Shown here one piece after another: positions 9,718 through 17,158 of a DNA stretch of 64,000 nt (its first letter is position 1; each line of letters opens with the position of its first letter). The notes beneath the pieces are model-generated. The model was not told the origin of the DNA. It did no database searches and saw only the letters and a list, made by a program, of their open reading frames with translations. The DNA comes from Candidatus Latescibacterota bacterium. GTDB taxonomy: Bacteria; Latescibacterota; UBA2968. Both the position numbers and the translations under genes were made by a program. The stretch spans positions 177,331 to 241,330 of the forward strand of contig JAJEHL010000016.1 of assembly GCA_022823725.1 (NCBI GenBank), given 5' to 3'.

Positions 9718-10692
9718 TCAATAAATCTGAACCGGATCGGGAATAAAACACAATACAAAAATAGCCAGCGACGCGTACCCAAGCCACCGCCGTGCGGGAT
9801 CCAATTCAACGTCGAGATTTACAGGCGGCGGATGATGCCGTCCCATCAGCGCAGCCAACCCCAACCACACCAGCCAACCGATCCAGCGGGAATCATACCA
9901 GGCCCTGAACATAGATTGTGCATCCCACCAGTGGTAAGGCGGCGCGAATAACCACATCAATGCCAATCCCACCATTGTCGCCCGAGAAATTAACCGGTGT
10001 TTCCCACCAAAAATCGCATAGACAATATGCCCACCATCAAATTGTCCCATCGGCAACAAATTCAACACCGTCACAAACAACCCCAACCAGCCCGCAAAAG
10101 CCACCGGATGCAGCATCACATCATAACCCTCGGGCAGATCACCGATAACGCTTATGCCCAACCAGCCCGACAAGAGAGAATCACCCAGAGTAAGTGCGCC
10201 TTCCGGTATATCTCGTACCTCAATTACTTCCGACATGTGCAGACCAGCAATCAATGCGATCACAGACATCACAAACCCGGCAATCGGCCCAGATGCGCCA
10301 ATATCGATTAGTGCCCGTCTGTTCGGAATCGGAGATCGCAATTTGATCACCGCGCCCAGGGTGCCAATAAATGAAGGGAAGGGAATAAAATAGGGCAATG
10401 ACGCGCGCACACCCCAGCGGCGCGAAGTCACATAATGCCCCATCTCGTGTATGCCCAAAATGATCAACAATGTCGCAGAAAACGGCAAGCCATACACCAG
10501 ATAACGCGGATCAATCAAAATATGCCAGTTATCGGGCATTGATACCCATTTGGAAGACATGGGCATCCCCGCCACAGTCGTCGTGTACACAGTTGCCAAA
10601 AACAGCCCAACATGCAATCTCATATTCTTCCGCGTCCTGGACAAAGCCGTCTGCGTAGAAAAACACCGATTATTATTCAAATCGTCTGACAC
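9718..10692 (-). CDS. Site-2 protease family (M50) membrane metalloprotease
   Basis: A 324-residue intramembrane zinc protease. The zinc motif HEMGH is in LLIILGIHEMGHYVTSRR. The third ligand region is NLLPMGQFDGGHIVYA, the usual LDG-type motif. A PDZ domain between them is absent; instead GTLGAVIKLRSPIPNRRALIDIGASGPIAG follows, as in the EGY/Sll-type subfamily (quoted here in parts: SPIPNRRALIDIG, GASGPIAG). About six to seven hydrophobic segments can be counted. I chose the GTG at 10692 because AAGGAG ends five bases upstream; another GTG at 10698 sits inside that site. Substrates are likely membrane-bound regulators, but none is indicated. Confidence 0.87.
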   Translation of the reverse strand: MSDDLNNNRCFSTQTALSRTRKNMRLHVGLFLATVYTTTVAGMPMSSKWVSMPDNWHILIDPRYLVYGLPFSATLLIILGIHEMGHYVTSRRWGVRASLPYFIPFPSFIGTLGAVIKLRSPIPNRRALIDIGASGPIAGFVMSVIALIAGLHMSEVIEVRDIPEGALTLGDSLLSGWLGISVIGDLPEGYDVMLHPVAFAGWLGLFVTVLNLLPMGQFDGGHIVYAIFGGKHRLISRATMVGLALMWLFAPPYHWWDAQSMFRAWYDSRWIGWLVWLGLAALMGRHHPPPVNLDVELDPARRWLGYASLAIFVLCFIPDPVQIY

Positions 10693-10710
10693 AATCACTC
10701 CTTACACTGT

Positions 10711-11595
10711 TCACCTTATCCCCACTGCAATGCGATGCGAATCGCCCAATCCGTGCGATGCAGGCACAAAAGCGTAATCCACTCGCCAGTTGCGCCTCGT
10801 GATACCCATCCCAAAAGACAACATGCGCGTGTCGTGCCCTGTCTGCATTCCACCTCGCAAAAATAACCTGTCCATCACCCCGTATTCCAAACCGAAATTT
10901 GCCCCGCTATTGCCCGCCACTGGCAGGCGAAAATCGGCTGTTGCTATCCACATGCGCCAGGACCAGGCTGCCCCCATGCGAAACACCCGGGGCAAAGGGG
11001 TGCGCTCTCGGTCTAACTGCGCCATCCGCCCCAAATTTCGATACGCCGCCCCCAGCATCACATTCTCAGACAAGCGGTACAATACCCCTCCGTCTGCACT
11101 CATCCCCCACGCACTCTCTGGCCCAATATTTTCATGCAATGCCCGAACCGAAAACCCCACATAAATGCGTTGTCCTATCTTCTGCGCATAGGACAACCCA
11201 GCATTGAGATCGTAAACGCTAAACGTGCCCGCAGGCGTCGCGGTCGGTTCTCGCCGCGCTTCCAATCCCCCAGTCCCATAAACGCCCAAACTCAACGCAA
11301 GGCCGCGTCTATCATTGCCATAAGCCCAGCCGCCATACCCCTGCTTGATCCCCTGGAATGATCGGTGGTGCGCCAAAATAAAATGTTTGCCCTGCATAGC
11401 CGCCACACCTGCCGGATTCCAAAACGCCGCAGTCTGTTCACCTACCACAGCGGTCTGCGCCTCGCCCATCGCAGCAGCACGCGCCCCAACCCCCTCGCGC
11501 AACAGCACAAAACCAGCCTTGCGCGCCGAAGCACTGGCCTCAGCAGAAAATAAGCAACATGTTACAATCAAAATACCGAAAACAACGTGCTTCAC
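10711..11595 (-). CDS. PorV/PorQ family outer-membrane beta-barrel protein
   Basis: A 294-residue exported protein. A signal peptide ends near ASASA (residues 20-25). The mature start KAGFVLLREGVGARAAAMG, then TAAFWNPAG, is the hallmark of the PorV/PorQ (UPF0164) group of FadL-like barrels. Alternating amphipathic strands fill the rest, ending DSHRIAVGIR, a typical terminal strand. PorV-type proteins act in type IX secretion in Bacteroidota, but distant members are general outer-membrane proteins of FCB bacteria, so no T9SS is claimed. The start is GTG at 11595 behind AGGAGGTTTTT. It is the first gene of the minus-strand block and is divergent from the AT-rich island. Confidence 0.85.
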   Translation of the reverse strand: MKHVVFGILIVTCCLFSAEASASARKAGFVLLREGVGARAAAMGEAQTAVVGEQTAAFWNPAGVAAMQGKHFILAHHRSFQGIKQGYGGWAYGNDRRGLALSLGVYGTGGLEARREPTATPAGTFSVYDLNAGLSYAQKIGQRIYVGFSVRALHENIGPESAWGMSADGGVLYRLSENVMLGAAYRNLGRMAQLDRERTPLPRVFRMGAAWSWRMWIATADFRLPVAGNSGANFGLEYGVMDRLFLRGGMQTGHDTRMLSFGMGITRRNWRVDYAFVPASHGLGDSHRIAVGIR

Positions 11596-11774
11596 AAAAA
11601 CCTCCTGATATAGAAATGCTCCAAAACTCAGCGCATTTTAGAAAGATTAAGCAAACGGACAAAATGTGTCAACCGCCCATTAGTAAAATGGACCATCCCA
11701 AGCGCGTAATTGACAGGACCTTGTTTCCTAACTACATTCAATATAATGCTGGTGGGCAAGAAATAGAGGATAAT

Positions 11775-12575
11775 ATGAACAAAAACGAAAATCAGTATCT
11801 CGAAACCTTTTTGACACCAGTCAGGCAAAGCAAAAGCTACCGACCCAAATTTGGTTATGGGAACAAAAAGCAAGGGTTTTCCCTGAGTGAATTCAAAACA
11901 CTTTACGGTTCCGACCCCTTCTATTCATGGGTAGGTCTCGATACAGACCTGATGTATGCTGCTCACCGGGCAGCAGGTGGAATGACTTCCGTGTACCGCC
12001 AAATTGGCATTGGTTGTGAACGACTATTCCGCGCAATACTTATCGACACGACAGGCTACAAAAATGCCGAATTTGCCACATGGTCTTACACCACCCAAAC
12101 GCGCTCCGGTACAGCCAGGAAGTTATCTCTGGACGGTAGGTTGGAACTCTCAAAAATTGAGAATCAAACTGTACTCACCAACGTTACGCAGTGGATTAAA
12201 AACTATTGCGTGGAACTGAATGAAGTTTCCGAGCCAACCAACGGTATTGTTTTTGAAATCCGTCAGGGGTACAAGAGCAAGGATTCTAAACGTCAAAATG
12301 CGGACATTGATAACGCAACAGTGGCATGGGCAAACAATTACCTACCTGTGTTTGCAGTTTTTTCCTCACAAATTGATACGGACATTGTTTTGAGGTACCG
12401 AAATAATCGCTGCGGAATACTCATCGGTACTACCAGTGATGACAACAACACATCCTTATATGCGTTTTGTGAACAGATTCTGGGATATGACTTAGCGGGA
12501 TTTTTCAAACGCCATACAACGACGATAAAAAAAGAAATTCACGATGTACTTGAAACGCTACGGAGTGCTGAATAA
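11775..12575 (+). CDS. Type II restriction endonuclease (candidate)
   Basis: A 266-residue protein with no signal or membrane segment. I call it a restriction endonuclease mainly because its stop overlaps the start of a DNA methyltransferase (TAATG) and its size fits. A nuclease-like segment is seen around residues 156-170, GIVFEIRQGYKSKDSKRQN, where Glu-x-Arg/Gln-Gly-Tyr-Lys could be a PD-(D/E)xK variant or a substrate-binding patch. SDPFYSWVGLDTDLMYAAH and YRQIGIGCERLFR look like conserved blocks. The ATG at 11775 has AGAGGA eight bases before it; the open frame upstream is not coding. The island is AT-rich against its surroundings, consistent with transfer. Specificity is unknown. Confidence 0.7.
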   Translation: MNKNENQYLETFLTPVRQSKSYRPKFGYGNKKQGFSLSEFKTLYGSDPFYSWVGLDTDLMYAAHRAAGGMTSVYRQIGIGCERLFRAILIDTTGYKNAEFATWSYTTQTRSGTARKLSLDGRLELSKIENQTVLTNVTQWIKNYCVELNEVSEPTNGIVFEIRQGYKSKDSKRQNADIDNATVAWANNYLPVFAVFSSQIDTDIVLRYRNNRCGILIGTTSDDNNTSLYAFCEQILGYDLAGFFKRHTTTIKKEIHDVLETLRSAE

Positions 12576-13864
12576 TGGACATGAAATTTGGACAGCGGTC
12601 AGACTACACCTTCAAATACAATAAACAACTTGGTAGGCATGGATGGCTGCGTTTGACACCTGCCTATTCGGTCAAGCTGGTAAAGGAGATTATTGATAGC
12701 GTTCCAAAAGACTCCTTCATTCTTGATCCGTTTTCTGGTACAGCGACAAGCGGTTTGGTTGCTGCTGAACATGGATTATCTGCACATTGTCTCGATATAA
12801 ATCCATTTCTCATTTGGCTTGGAAACGCCAAATGCCGAAACTATTCAAAAGCTGAACTGGAAAGACTAAAAATCGAAAATGATAAAGTCCTTGTGAATTG
12901 CAGGGATATTGCGAACAAAGATAATTGGATACCCGAAATACACAATATTACGCGGTGGTGGTGCCAACATACTTTGAAAATACTTGCGGCACTCCGCAAA
13001 GCCCTTGTGAATCAGTTTGGAGAACCCAGAGCAGACTGCGCTGAGAACCTTGCATGGATAGCGTTTTGTCGTCTGGTCATCGAAACTTCTTCGGCGGCAT
13101 TCAATCATGTATCCATGTCATTCCACGACAAAGTAACAACTTATGAAATTGAACAGATTGAGGTCTTATACAAAAAAATATTAAACGCAATAGTCGAAAG
13201 TGCCAGCAAAGACCTTGCTGGCTCAGCATCGGTGCATTTTGAGGATTCAAGAGAACCCGTTTTAATAGATGGCGTGAAGTATTCTTATGTCATCACTTCT
13301 CCGCCCTATCCAAACCGCATCAGTTATATTCGCGAACTTCGTCCTTACATGTACTGGACAAAATTTCTCGATTCAGCCAAAGAAGCAGGTGAATTGGATT
13401 GGAAAGCGATTGGTGGAACATGGGGTGTTGCAACCAGTAGGCTTCAAGATTGGCAATCGAATGGACTTGAACTTCCAAAATCATTGAAACCCGTTGTGTT
13501 GCAAATTTTGGAAACAAAGGAAAAGAATGCCTTACTGATGGCGAACTATGTCTGGAAATATTTCCATGACATGCACCTTCACCTTCAAAATTTGCGAAAA
13601 AGCCTGAAGAAAGGCGCAGTACTTTCATATATTGTTGGCAATTCCAGCTTCTACGGGGTACCTGTTCACACAGAAAAGCTGCTTGAAGACTCCCTGAAAA
13701 ATCTTGGATTCACCAACATAGGAAGTAGAATAATCAGAAAACGCAACAGCAAAAAAGAGCTTTTTGAATACTGCGTTTATGCCACCTATAAGGAAAACAG
13801 AAATTACGAACCACAATATTTTTCTGACACCAGGCATTTAGGTCAGCAACTCGCACTTTTTTAG
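12575..13864 (+). CDS. DNA methyltransferase (N4-cytosine/N6-adenine type)
   Basis: A 429-residue modification enzyme of the restriction-modification pair. The SAM-binding motif is ILDPFSGTATSGLVA (about residues 49-63). The catalytic motif is VITSPPYPNRISY (about residues 242-254); TSPPY is typical of N4-cytosine and some N6-adenine enzymes. SAM-motif-before-catalytic or circularly permuted order cannot be settled by eye, but the FSGTATS block lies N-terminal to the TSPPY block. It starts within the stop of the endonuclease (TAATG), so translation is coupled, an arrangement that places nuclease before methylase. AT-rich codon use matches the rest of the island. Confidence 0.87.
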   Translation: MDMKFGQRSDYTFKYNKQLGRHGWLRLTPAYSVKLVKEIIDSVPKDSFILDPFSGTATSGLVAAEHGLSAHCLDINPFLIWLGNAKCRNYSKAELERLKIENDKVLVNCRDIANKDNWIPEIHNITRWWCQHTLKILAALRKALVNQFGEPRADCAENLAWIAFCRLVIETSSAAFNHVSMSFHDKVTTYEIEQIEVLYKKILNAIVESASKDLAGSASVHFEDSREPVLIDGVKYSYVITSPPYPNRISYIRELRPYMYWTKFLDSAKEAGELDWKAIGGTWGVATSRLQDWQSNGLELPKSLKPVVLQILETKEKNALLMANYVWKYFHDMHLHLQNLRKSLKKGAVLSYIVGNSSFYGVPVHTEKLLEDSLKNLGFTNIGSRIIRKRNSKKELFEYCVYATYKENRNYEPQYFSDTRHLGQQLALF

Positions 13865-13882
13865 TGATTTACAGGAGTCATC

Positions 13883-14317
13883 ATGGCACAAGCAGAAATT
13901 GGCGACCGCGTCCAGATTTATTACAAGGGAATCCTAAGAGACGGAACCATAGCCGAAGGCACACCTGAGAACGAACCATTTGAATTTACAATGGGGGACG
14001 AATCTGTAAAAGACATATTCACGCGCCTCGTAAATGGCCTGGAAGAAGGCGATTCTCGCACAGTGATCCTATCTCCAGAAGATGCGTTTGGTCCCTATAA
14101 TCCCGACTTTGTAATCGAAGTTGCACGATCAAAATTTCCTCCTGATGCACTCCTTGAAAAAGGAATGCGTATGGAAGTACAGTCCGATCCCAATGGTACA
14201 CCAGTCGAAGTATCTGTGAAAGAAATAACATCACAAACCGTGACATTAGACGGCAACCATCCCTTTGCGGGAAAAGAAATCACGATGACGATTCAGTTAT
14301 TAGAGATTGTGGTATAG
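13883..14317 (+). CDS. FKBP-type peptidyl-prolyl cis-trans isomerase, SlyD-like
   Basis: A 144-residue protein folding helper. It begins IGDRVQIYYKGILRDG, then shows FEFTMGDESV, LVNGLEEGDSRTVIL and EDAFGPYNP. The IF (insert-in-flap) region follows, then VTLDGNHPFAGKEITMTI, a close match to the SlyD core. No histidine-rich metal-binding tail is present. AGGAG precedes the ATG at 13883 at good spacing. It sits 18 bases after the methyltransferase, so it could be cotranscribed with the restriction system, although an ordinary housekeeping role is as likely. Confidence 0.9.
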   Translation: MAQAEIGDRVQIYYKGILRDGTIAEGTPENEPFEFTMGDESVKDIFTRLVNGLEEGDSRTVILSPEDAFGPYNPDFVIEVARSKFPPDALLEKGMRMEVQSDPNGTPVEVSVKEITSQTVTLDGNHPFAGKEITMTIQLLEIVV

Positions 14318-14382
14318 TTGTACGAACGCATTGCCAAAATTCAAAGGAAGGCCATCCGCGAATCTTCTGGAGATCTCAAAAT

Positions 14383-15300
14383 ATGTCCTATATCCGCTGT
14401 TTCGACAATTACAGTTCCCCTTACTATGTACCTGCTAAAAATCTGCGAGGTTTGTTTAAAGATCTGGTAATTCAACCATTTGAAGATCATCCACGCACCA
14501 CCGCGTGGATAAACCTGGTGAAAAATAAAGACTTCAAGTACCATCGAGAGGAAATTCTAGATCAAGGGCGGACCAATTTTGGCGAATGGCATGAGGGGCT
14601 TTCCCCAAAAGACAAAGTAGCCCTTTATTGTATTCATTATATGCCTATGCACCTTTTTTCCTCTTATCATATCTTTACAAAACACCTCACCTCCGTAAGC
14701 AATAGAGTTGTATTCATTGACTTCGGTTGCGGTCCATTAACCTCAGGTGTTGCGTTTTGGGCTTATGCAAGACAAAGCGACATGATTTATTTAGGAATTG
14801 ATAGTTCGCCAGCGATGCTTAATAAGGCAAAGGAAATCAACCGATATGGACCCAACAAAAATAGAGATCCTTTCTTCAGAAATTTTCAAGCAGTTGATAG
14901 CTACCCTAAATTGACATCGTTATTGGACTATTACATAAAAAAAGGTGATGGGACACAGATCATATTTAACTTCTGTTACTTTCTCGCAAGCAAAACAATA
15001 GGCATAGGAGACTTGTCTGAGTGCCTGACTCAGATCATAAAAAAATATCACCAGCATAAAATGTGCATGGTGTATCAGAATCCCTGTCCTCCAGAATCCA
15101 TGCCTATTGAAGAATCATATTTTCATAAGAATTGGGTAATGCTTAAACAGCAACTCTCGGTATTTCGAATAACCCAATCAAATGTCGAGTCATTTTGTTA
15201 TAATCGCTTAACAGATGGTTCACGCCACAATGCCGAGGTCTATTGTGATATACTATCCAACGAGTCATCTGACCTTTCCAACGATCTATTACCGTTTTAG
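14383..15300 (+). CDS. SAM-dependent methyltransferase-like protein, unknown substrate
   Basis: A 305-residue soluble protein. A class I methyltransferase fold is suggested by VVFIDFGCGPLTSGVAFWA (about residues 109-127), the glycine-rich SAM loop, and IYLGIDSSPAMLNKAKE, the acidic end of strand 2. Later IIFNFCYFLAS may be the strand-4 region, but no NPPY motif is present, so it is not an amino-methyl DNA methyltransferase of the usual kind. The N-terminal 100 residues are not recognised. GGAG lies about ten bases before the ATG. It lies 18 bases before the AlkB-like gene, so the two are probably one unit. AT-rich like the rest of the island. Confidence 0.65.
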   Translation: MSYIRCFDNYSSPYYVPAKNLRGLFKDLVIQPFEDHPRTTAWINLVKNKDFKYHREEILDQGRTNFGEWHEGLSPKDKVALYCIHYMPMHLFSSYHIFTKHLTSVSNRVVFIDFGCGPLTSGVAFWAYARQSDMIYLGIDSSPAMLNKAKEINRYGPNKNRDPFFRNFQAVDSYPKLTSLLDYYIKKGDGTQIIFNFCYFLASKTIGIGDLSECLTQIIKKYHQHKMCMVYQNPCPPESMPIEESYFHKNWVMLKQQLSVFRITQSNVESFCYNRLTDGSRHNAEVYCDILSNESSDLSNDLLPF

Positions 15301-15318
15301 ACCATTGGAGATCTAACC

Positions 15319-15951
15319 ATGTCAGAACAACTCAGCTTCCTCTCTATATCGCCCCAGCCATCTCTATCTCCTCCGAGCAATCAGGAGGCGATTGATGCAA
15401 TCGCCGGGCTTGATTACAAAGAAGACTATATCGATAAGAGGGAACATGATAGGTTGATGGAACTGATTAATGAACAGCCATGGCTCGACGACCTGAAACG
15501 TCGGGTTCAGCATTACGGGTTTAAATACGACTACAAAGCGCGGAGGGTAGCCCGCGATATGCGTATTGGTAAATTGCCTGAGTGGTTGGAAGAGTTAGCT
15601 GAGAAATTATGGATAGATGGACACATGCCAGAAATTGCTGATCAGGTGATTGTGAATGAATACGAACAAGGGCGAGGGATCTCAAATCATATTGATTGTG
15701 AACCTTGTTTTGATGATACGATTGTTTCTTTGAGTTTGGGGTCGGGCTGTGTTATGGATTTCATAAACAAATTTGATAATGAAAAAAAAGAAGTTTGGCT
15801 TGAGCCAAGAAGTATTGTGGTCCTGAAGGATAAAGCGAGATATGAATGGTTGCACGGGATTGCCGCCAGAAAATCGGATATGCGGAATGGACGCAGGGTA
15901 GCACGGGAACGACGGGTATCGCTAACCTTTAGAAAGGTGATTATAGATTGA
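15319..15951 (+). CDS. AlkB-like 2-oxoglutarate/Fe(II) dioxygenase
   Basis: A 210-residue dioxygenase that would remove methyl groups from nucleic acids or protein by oxidation. Iron ligands are seen in ISNHIDCEPCFDDTI (His-x-Asp) and in YEWLHGIAARK (distal His). The 2-oxoglutarate-binding arginines are in RRVARERRVSLTFRKV. The core VIVNEYEQGRGI corresponds to the NxY..G region of AlkB enzymes. It shows YDYKARRVARDM, similar to the YGYxYD(Y) entry seen in ALKBH8-like and bacterial AlkB proteins. It follows the methyltransferase-like gene by 18 bases. Whether it acts on DNA, RNA or tRNA is open. Confidence 0.85.
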   Translation: MSEQLSFLSISPQPSLSPPSNQEAIDAIAGLDYKEDYIDKREHDRLMELINEQPWLDDLKRRVQHYGFKYDYKARRVARDMRIGKLPEWLEELAEKLWIDGHMPEIADQVIVNEYEQGRGISNHIDCEPCFDDTIVSLSLGSGCVMDFINKFDNEKKEVWLEPRSIVVLKDKARYEWLHGIAARKSDMRNGRRVARERRVSLTFRKVIID

Positions 15952-16036
15952 TCCTTAATTCTGCTATACAATGCGGTAAACACACTTTCTGGATACTCAA
16001 ATATTGCGATCCATTCCCCTCAGGAGGCGATCCACT

Positions 16037-16219
16037 ATGAAGACGAAGAAGACATTTGATTGCGTTGAGATGAAACGCCGTGGCGCAGAACGAATCTACA
16101 ATCAAGTAGCAAACATGACACTCAAAGAACAACTATCGTTCTGGCGAGAATGTACCGAGTTGCTACGAAAGCATCAGCAAACGATAAAAATGAAAAGCAA
16201 GAGCCGATGCGAACACTGA
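16037..16219 (+). CDS. Small antitoxin-like protein
   Basis: A 60-residue protein starting at the ATG that follows AGGAGGCGATCCACT by a good spacing. It reads TFDCVEMKRRGAERIY, then MTLKEQLSFWRECTELL. This is a small widespread family with an FDCV-MK-R start, usually found as one half of two-gene cassettes in cyanobacteria and other bacteria. A role as an antitoxin is inferred from that pattern and from basic-amphipathic composition. No intact toxin gene follows: the next recognisable sequence is a broken Fic fragment at 16376-16621. So it may be an orphan. Confidence 0.6.
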   Translation: MKTKKTFDCVEMKRRGAERIYNQVANMTLKEQLSFWRECTELLRKHQQTIKMKSKSRCEH

Positions 16220-16375
16220 AAAAATAAGGGCCGATATTCTGGCTCTGGATCGGAAAGTGGTGCCGTTATTGAATGCAGTGTTTTACAAGGACGGAATTTT
16301 TCTCCATATTAAAGGTAGCCTTTAATAAAGATACAATCATGCGCCATGGTCAACGTAGCCTTTACTATGGCGCCA
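16220..16375. other. Degraded spacer between the small gene and the Fic remnant
   Basis: No intact gene is visible. A frame from about 16220 to 16326 reads KIRADILALDRKVVPLLN and on to a stop. It has no start codon and may be decayed coding sequence. The 10-base word gtagccttta occurs at 16315-16324 and again at 16355-16364, close to where the Fic remnant begins, so a small rearrangement may have happened here. Confidence 0.4.
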
Positions 16376-16621
16376 GCAACCGCATATCGGCTCCTTATCA
16401 CCTTTCTACTCTGTGAGCAGAAGGTGCTTCAAAAGCCCGTACTCTACCTATCCTACTTCTTCAAACAGTATCGGCAACAATATTACGAGGAACTTCAATC
16501 TATACGAGATGCCGGGACCTGGGAGCAATGGCTTATGTTCTTCCTGCGTGGCATTGTGGAGGTAAGCAAGCAACCGACACAATTTGAGTCTCCCTTCGAA
16601 CTATCTTCAAAAACCAGGTAA
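16376..16621 (+). pseudogene. Fic family protein, C-terminal remnant
   Basis: The frame encodes LLITFLLCEQKVLQKPVLY, LSYFFKQYRQQYYEELQ and WEQWLMFFLRGIVEVSKQ. This is the region that directly follows the HPFxxGNGRxxR catalytic motif in Fic AMP-transferases of the two-domain type. The motif itself is lost: the bases just upstream still resemble a GNGRIGR coding stretch but are shifted and altered, giving ATAYR. The usual C-terminal winged helix is also missing, and the frame stops shortly after EVSKQ. So only about 80 of some 370 residues remain. It ends four bases before the start of the lipoprotein gene. Confidence 0.75.
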
Positions 16622-16625
16622 AAAC

Positions 16626-17147
16626 ATGTGGCGTCAATTGGGAATCATCGCACTTTGCATCGCGCTATATGCGTGTGGACCCGATGTTCAATTGGTAAAA
16701 GATGGACACGAAGAATATTATGTGTACTGGGATGACGGTCACAAACGGTATTTCAGACATGGGTTGTATCAGTCATTTTACGAAAGTGGTCGCCAGCGTT
16801 CGGTTGGCAAATACGAACGCGACATAAAAGTGGGCATTTGGACACACTGGTATGAAAACGGGCAAAAACAGGGAGAAATGGACTGGGTAGATGGTAAGCC
16901 CGAAGGCATAGTGACAGAATGGTACAAAAATGGACAACCAAAAAACATGGGAACGTGGGAAAATGGTGGGCGGCACGGTCTTTCGACCTGGTGGTATGCA
17001 AACGGACAAAAAGAAAAAGAAGTGACCTACATAGAAGGAGAACCCGACGGAATCTGGACGTATTGGGATTCGACGGGTGTGATAACAAAAAAGCAGTACT
17101 GGAATCGCGGTGCATTTTTGCGGGTTGAAGAGGAAACGAATCGCTGA
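16626..17147 (+). CDS. Lipoprotein with MORN-type repeats (YwqK-like)
   Basis: A 173-residue lipoprotein. The signal peptide is WRQLGIIALCIALYACG with lipobox LYAC, so lipidation would be at Cys-16 or near it. The mature part has repeated units of the form WYENGQKQGEMDWVDGKPEG, WYKNGQPKNMGTWENGGRHG and WYANGQKEKEVTYIEGEPDG, the MORN_2 variant found in YwqK-type antitoxin-family proteins. Such repeats often sit at the cell surface; function is unclear. I placed the start at 16626 because it opens directly on a proper signal peptide. It lies 11 bases before polA and may be cotranscribed with it. Confidence 0.83.
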   Translation: MWRQLGIIALCIALYACGPDVQLVKDGHEEYYVYWDDGHKRYFRHGLYQSFYESGRQRSVGKYERDIKVGIWTHWYENGQKQGEMDWVDGKPEGIVTEWYKNGQPKNMGTWENGGRHGLSTWWYANGQKEKEVTYIEGEPDGIWTYWDSTGVITKKQYWNRGAFLRVEEETNR

Positions 17148-17158
17148 AAGGATCAAAA

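Noticed and set aside
16315..16364. 10-base repeat gtagccttta as target-site duplication
   Set aside because: Only 40 bases apart, no inverted ends and no transposase; better explained by local rearrangement.
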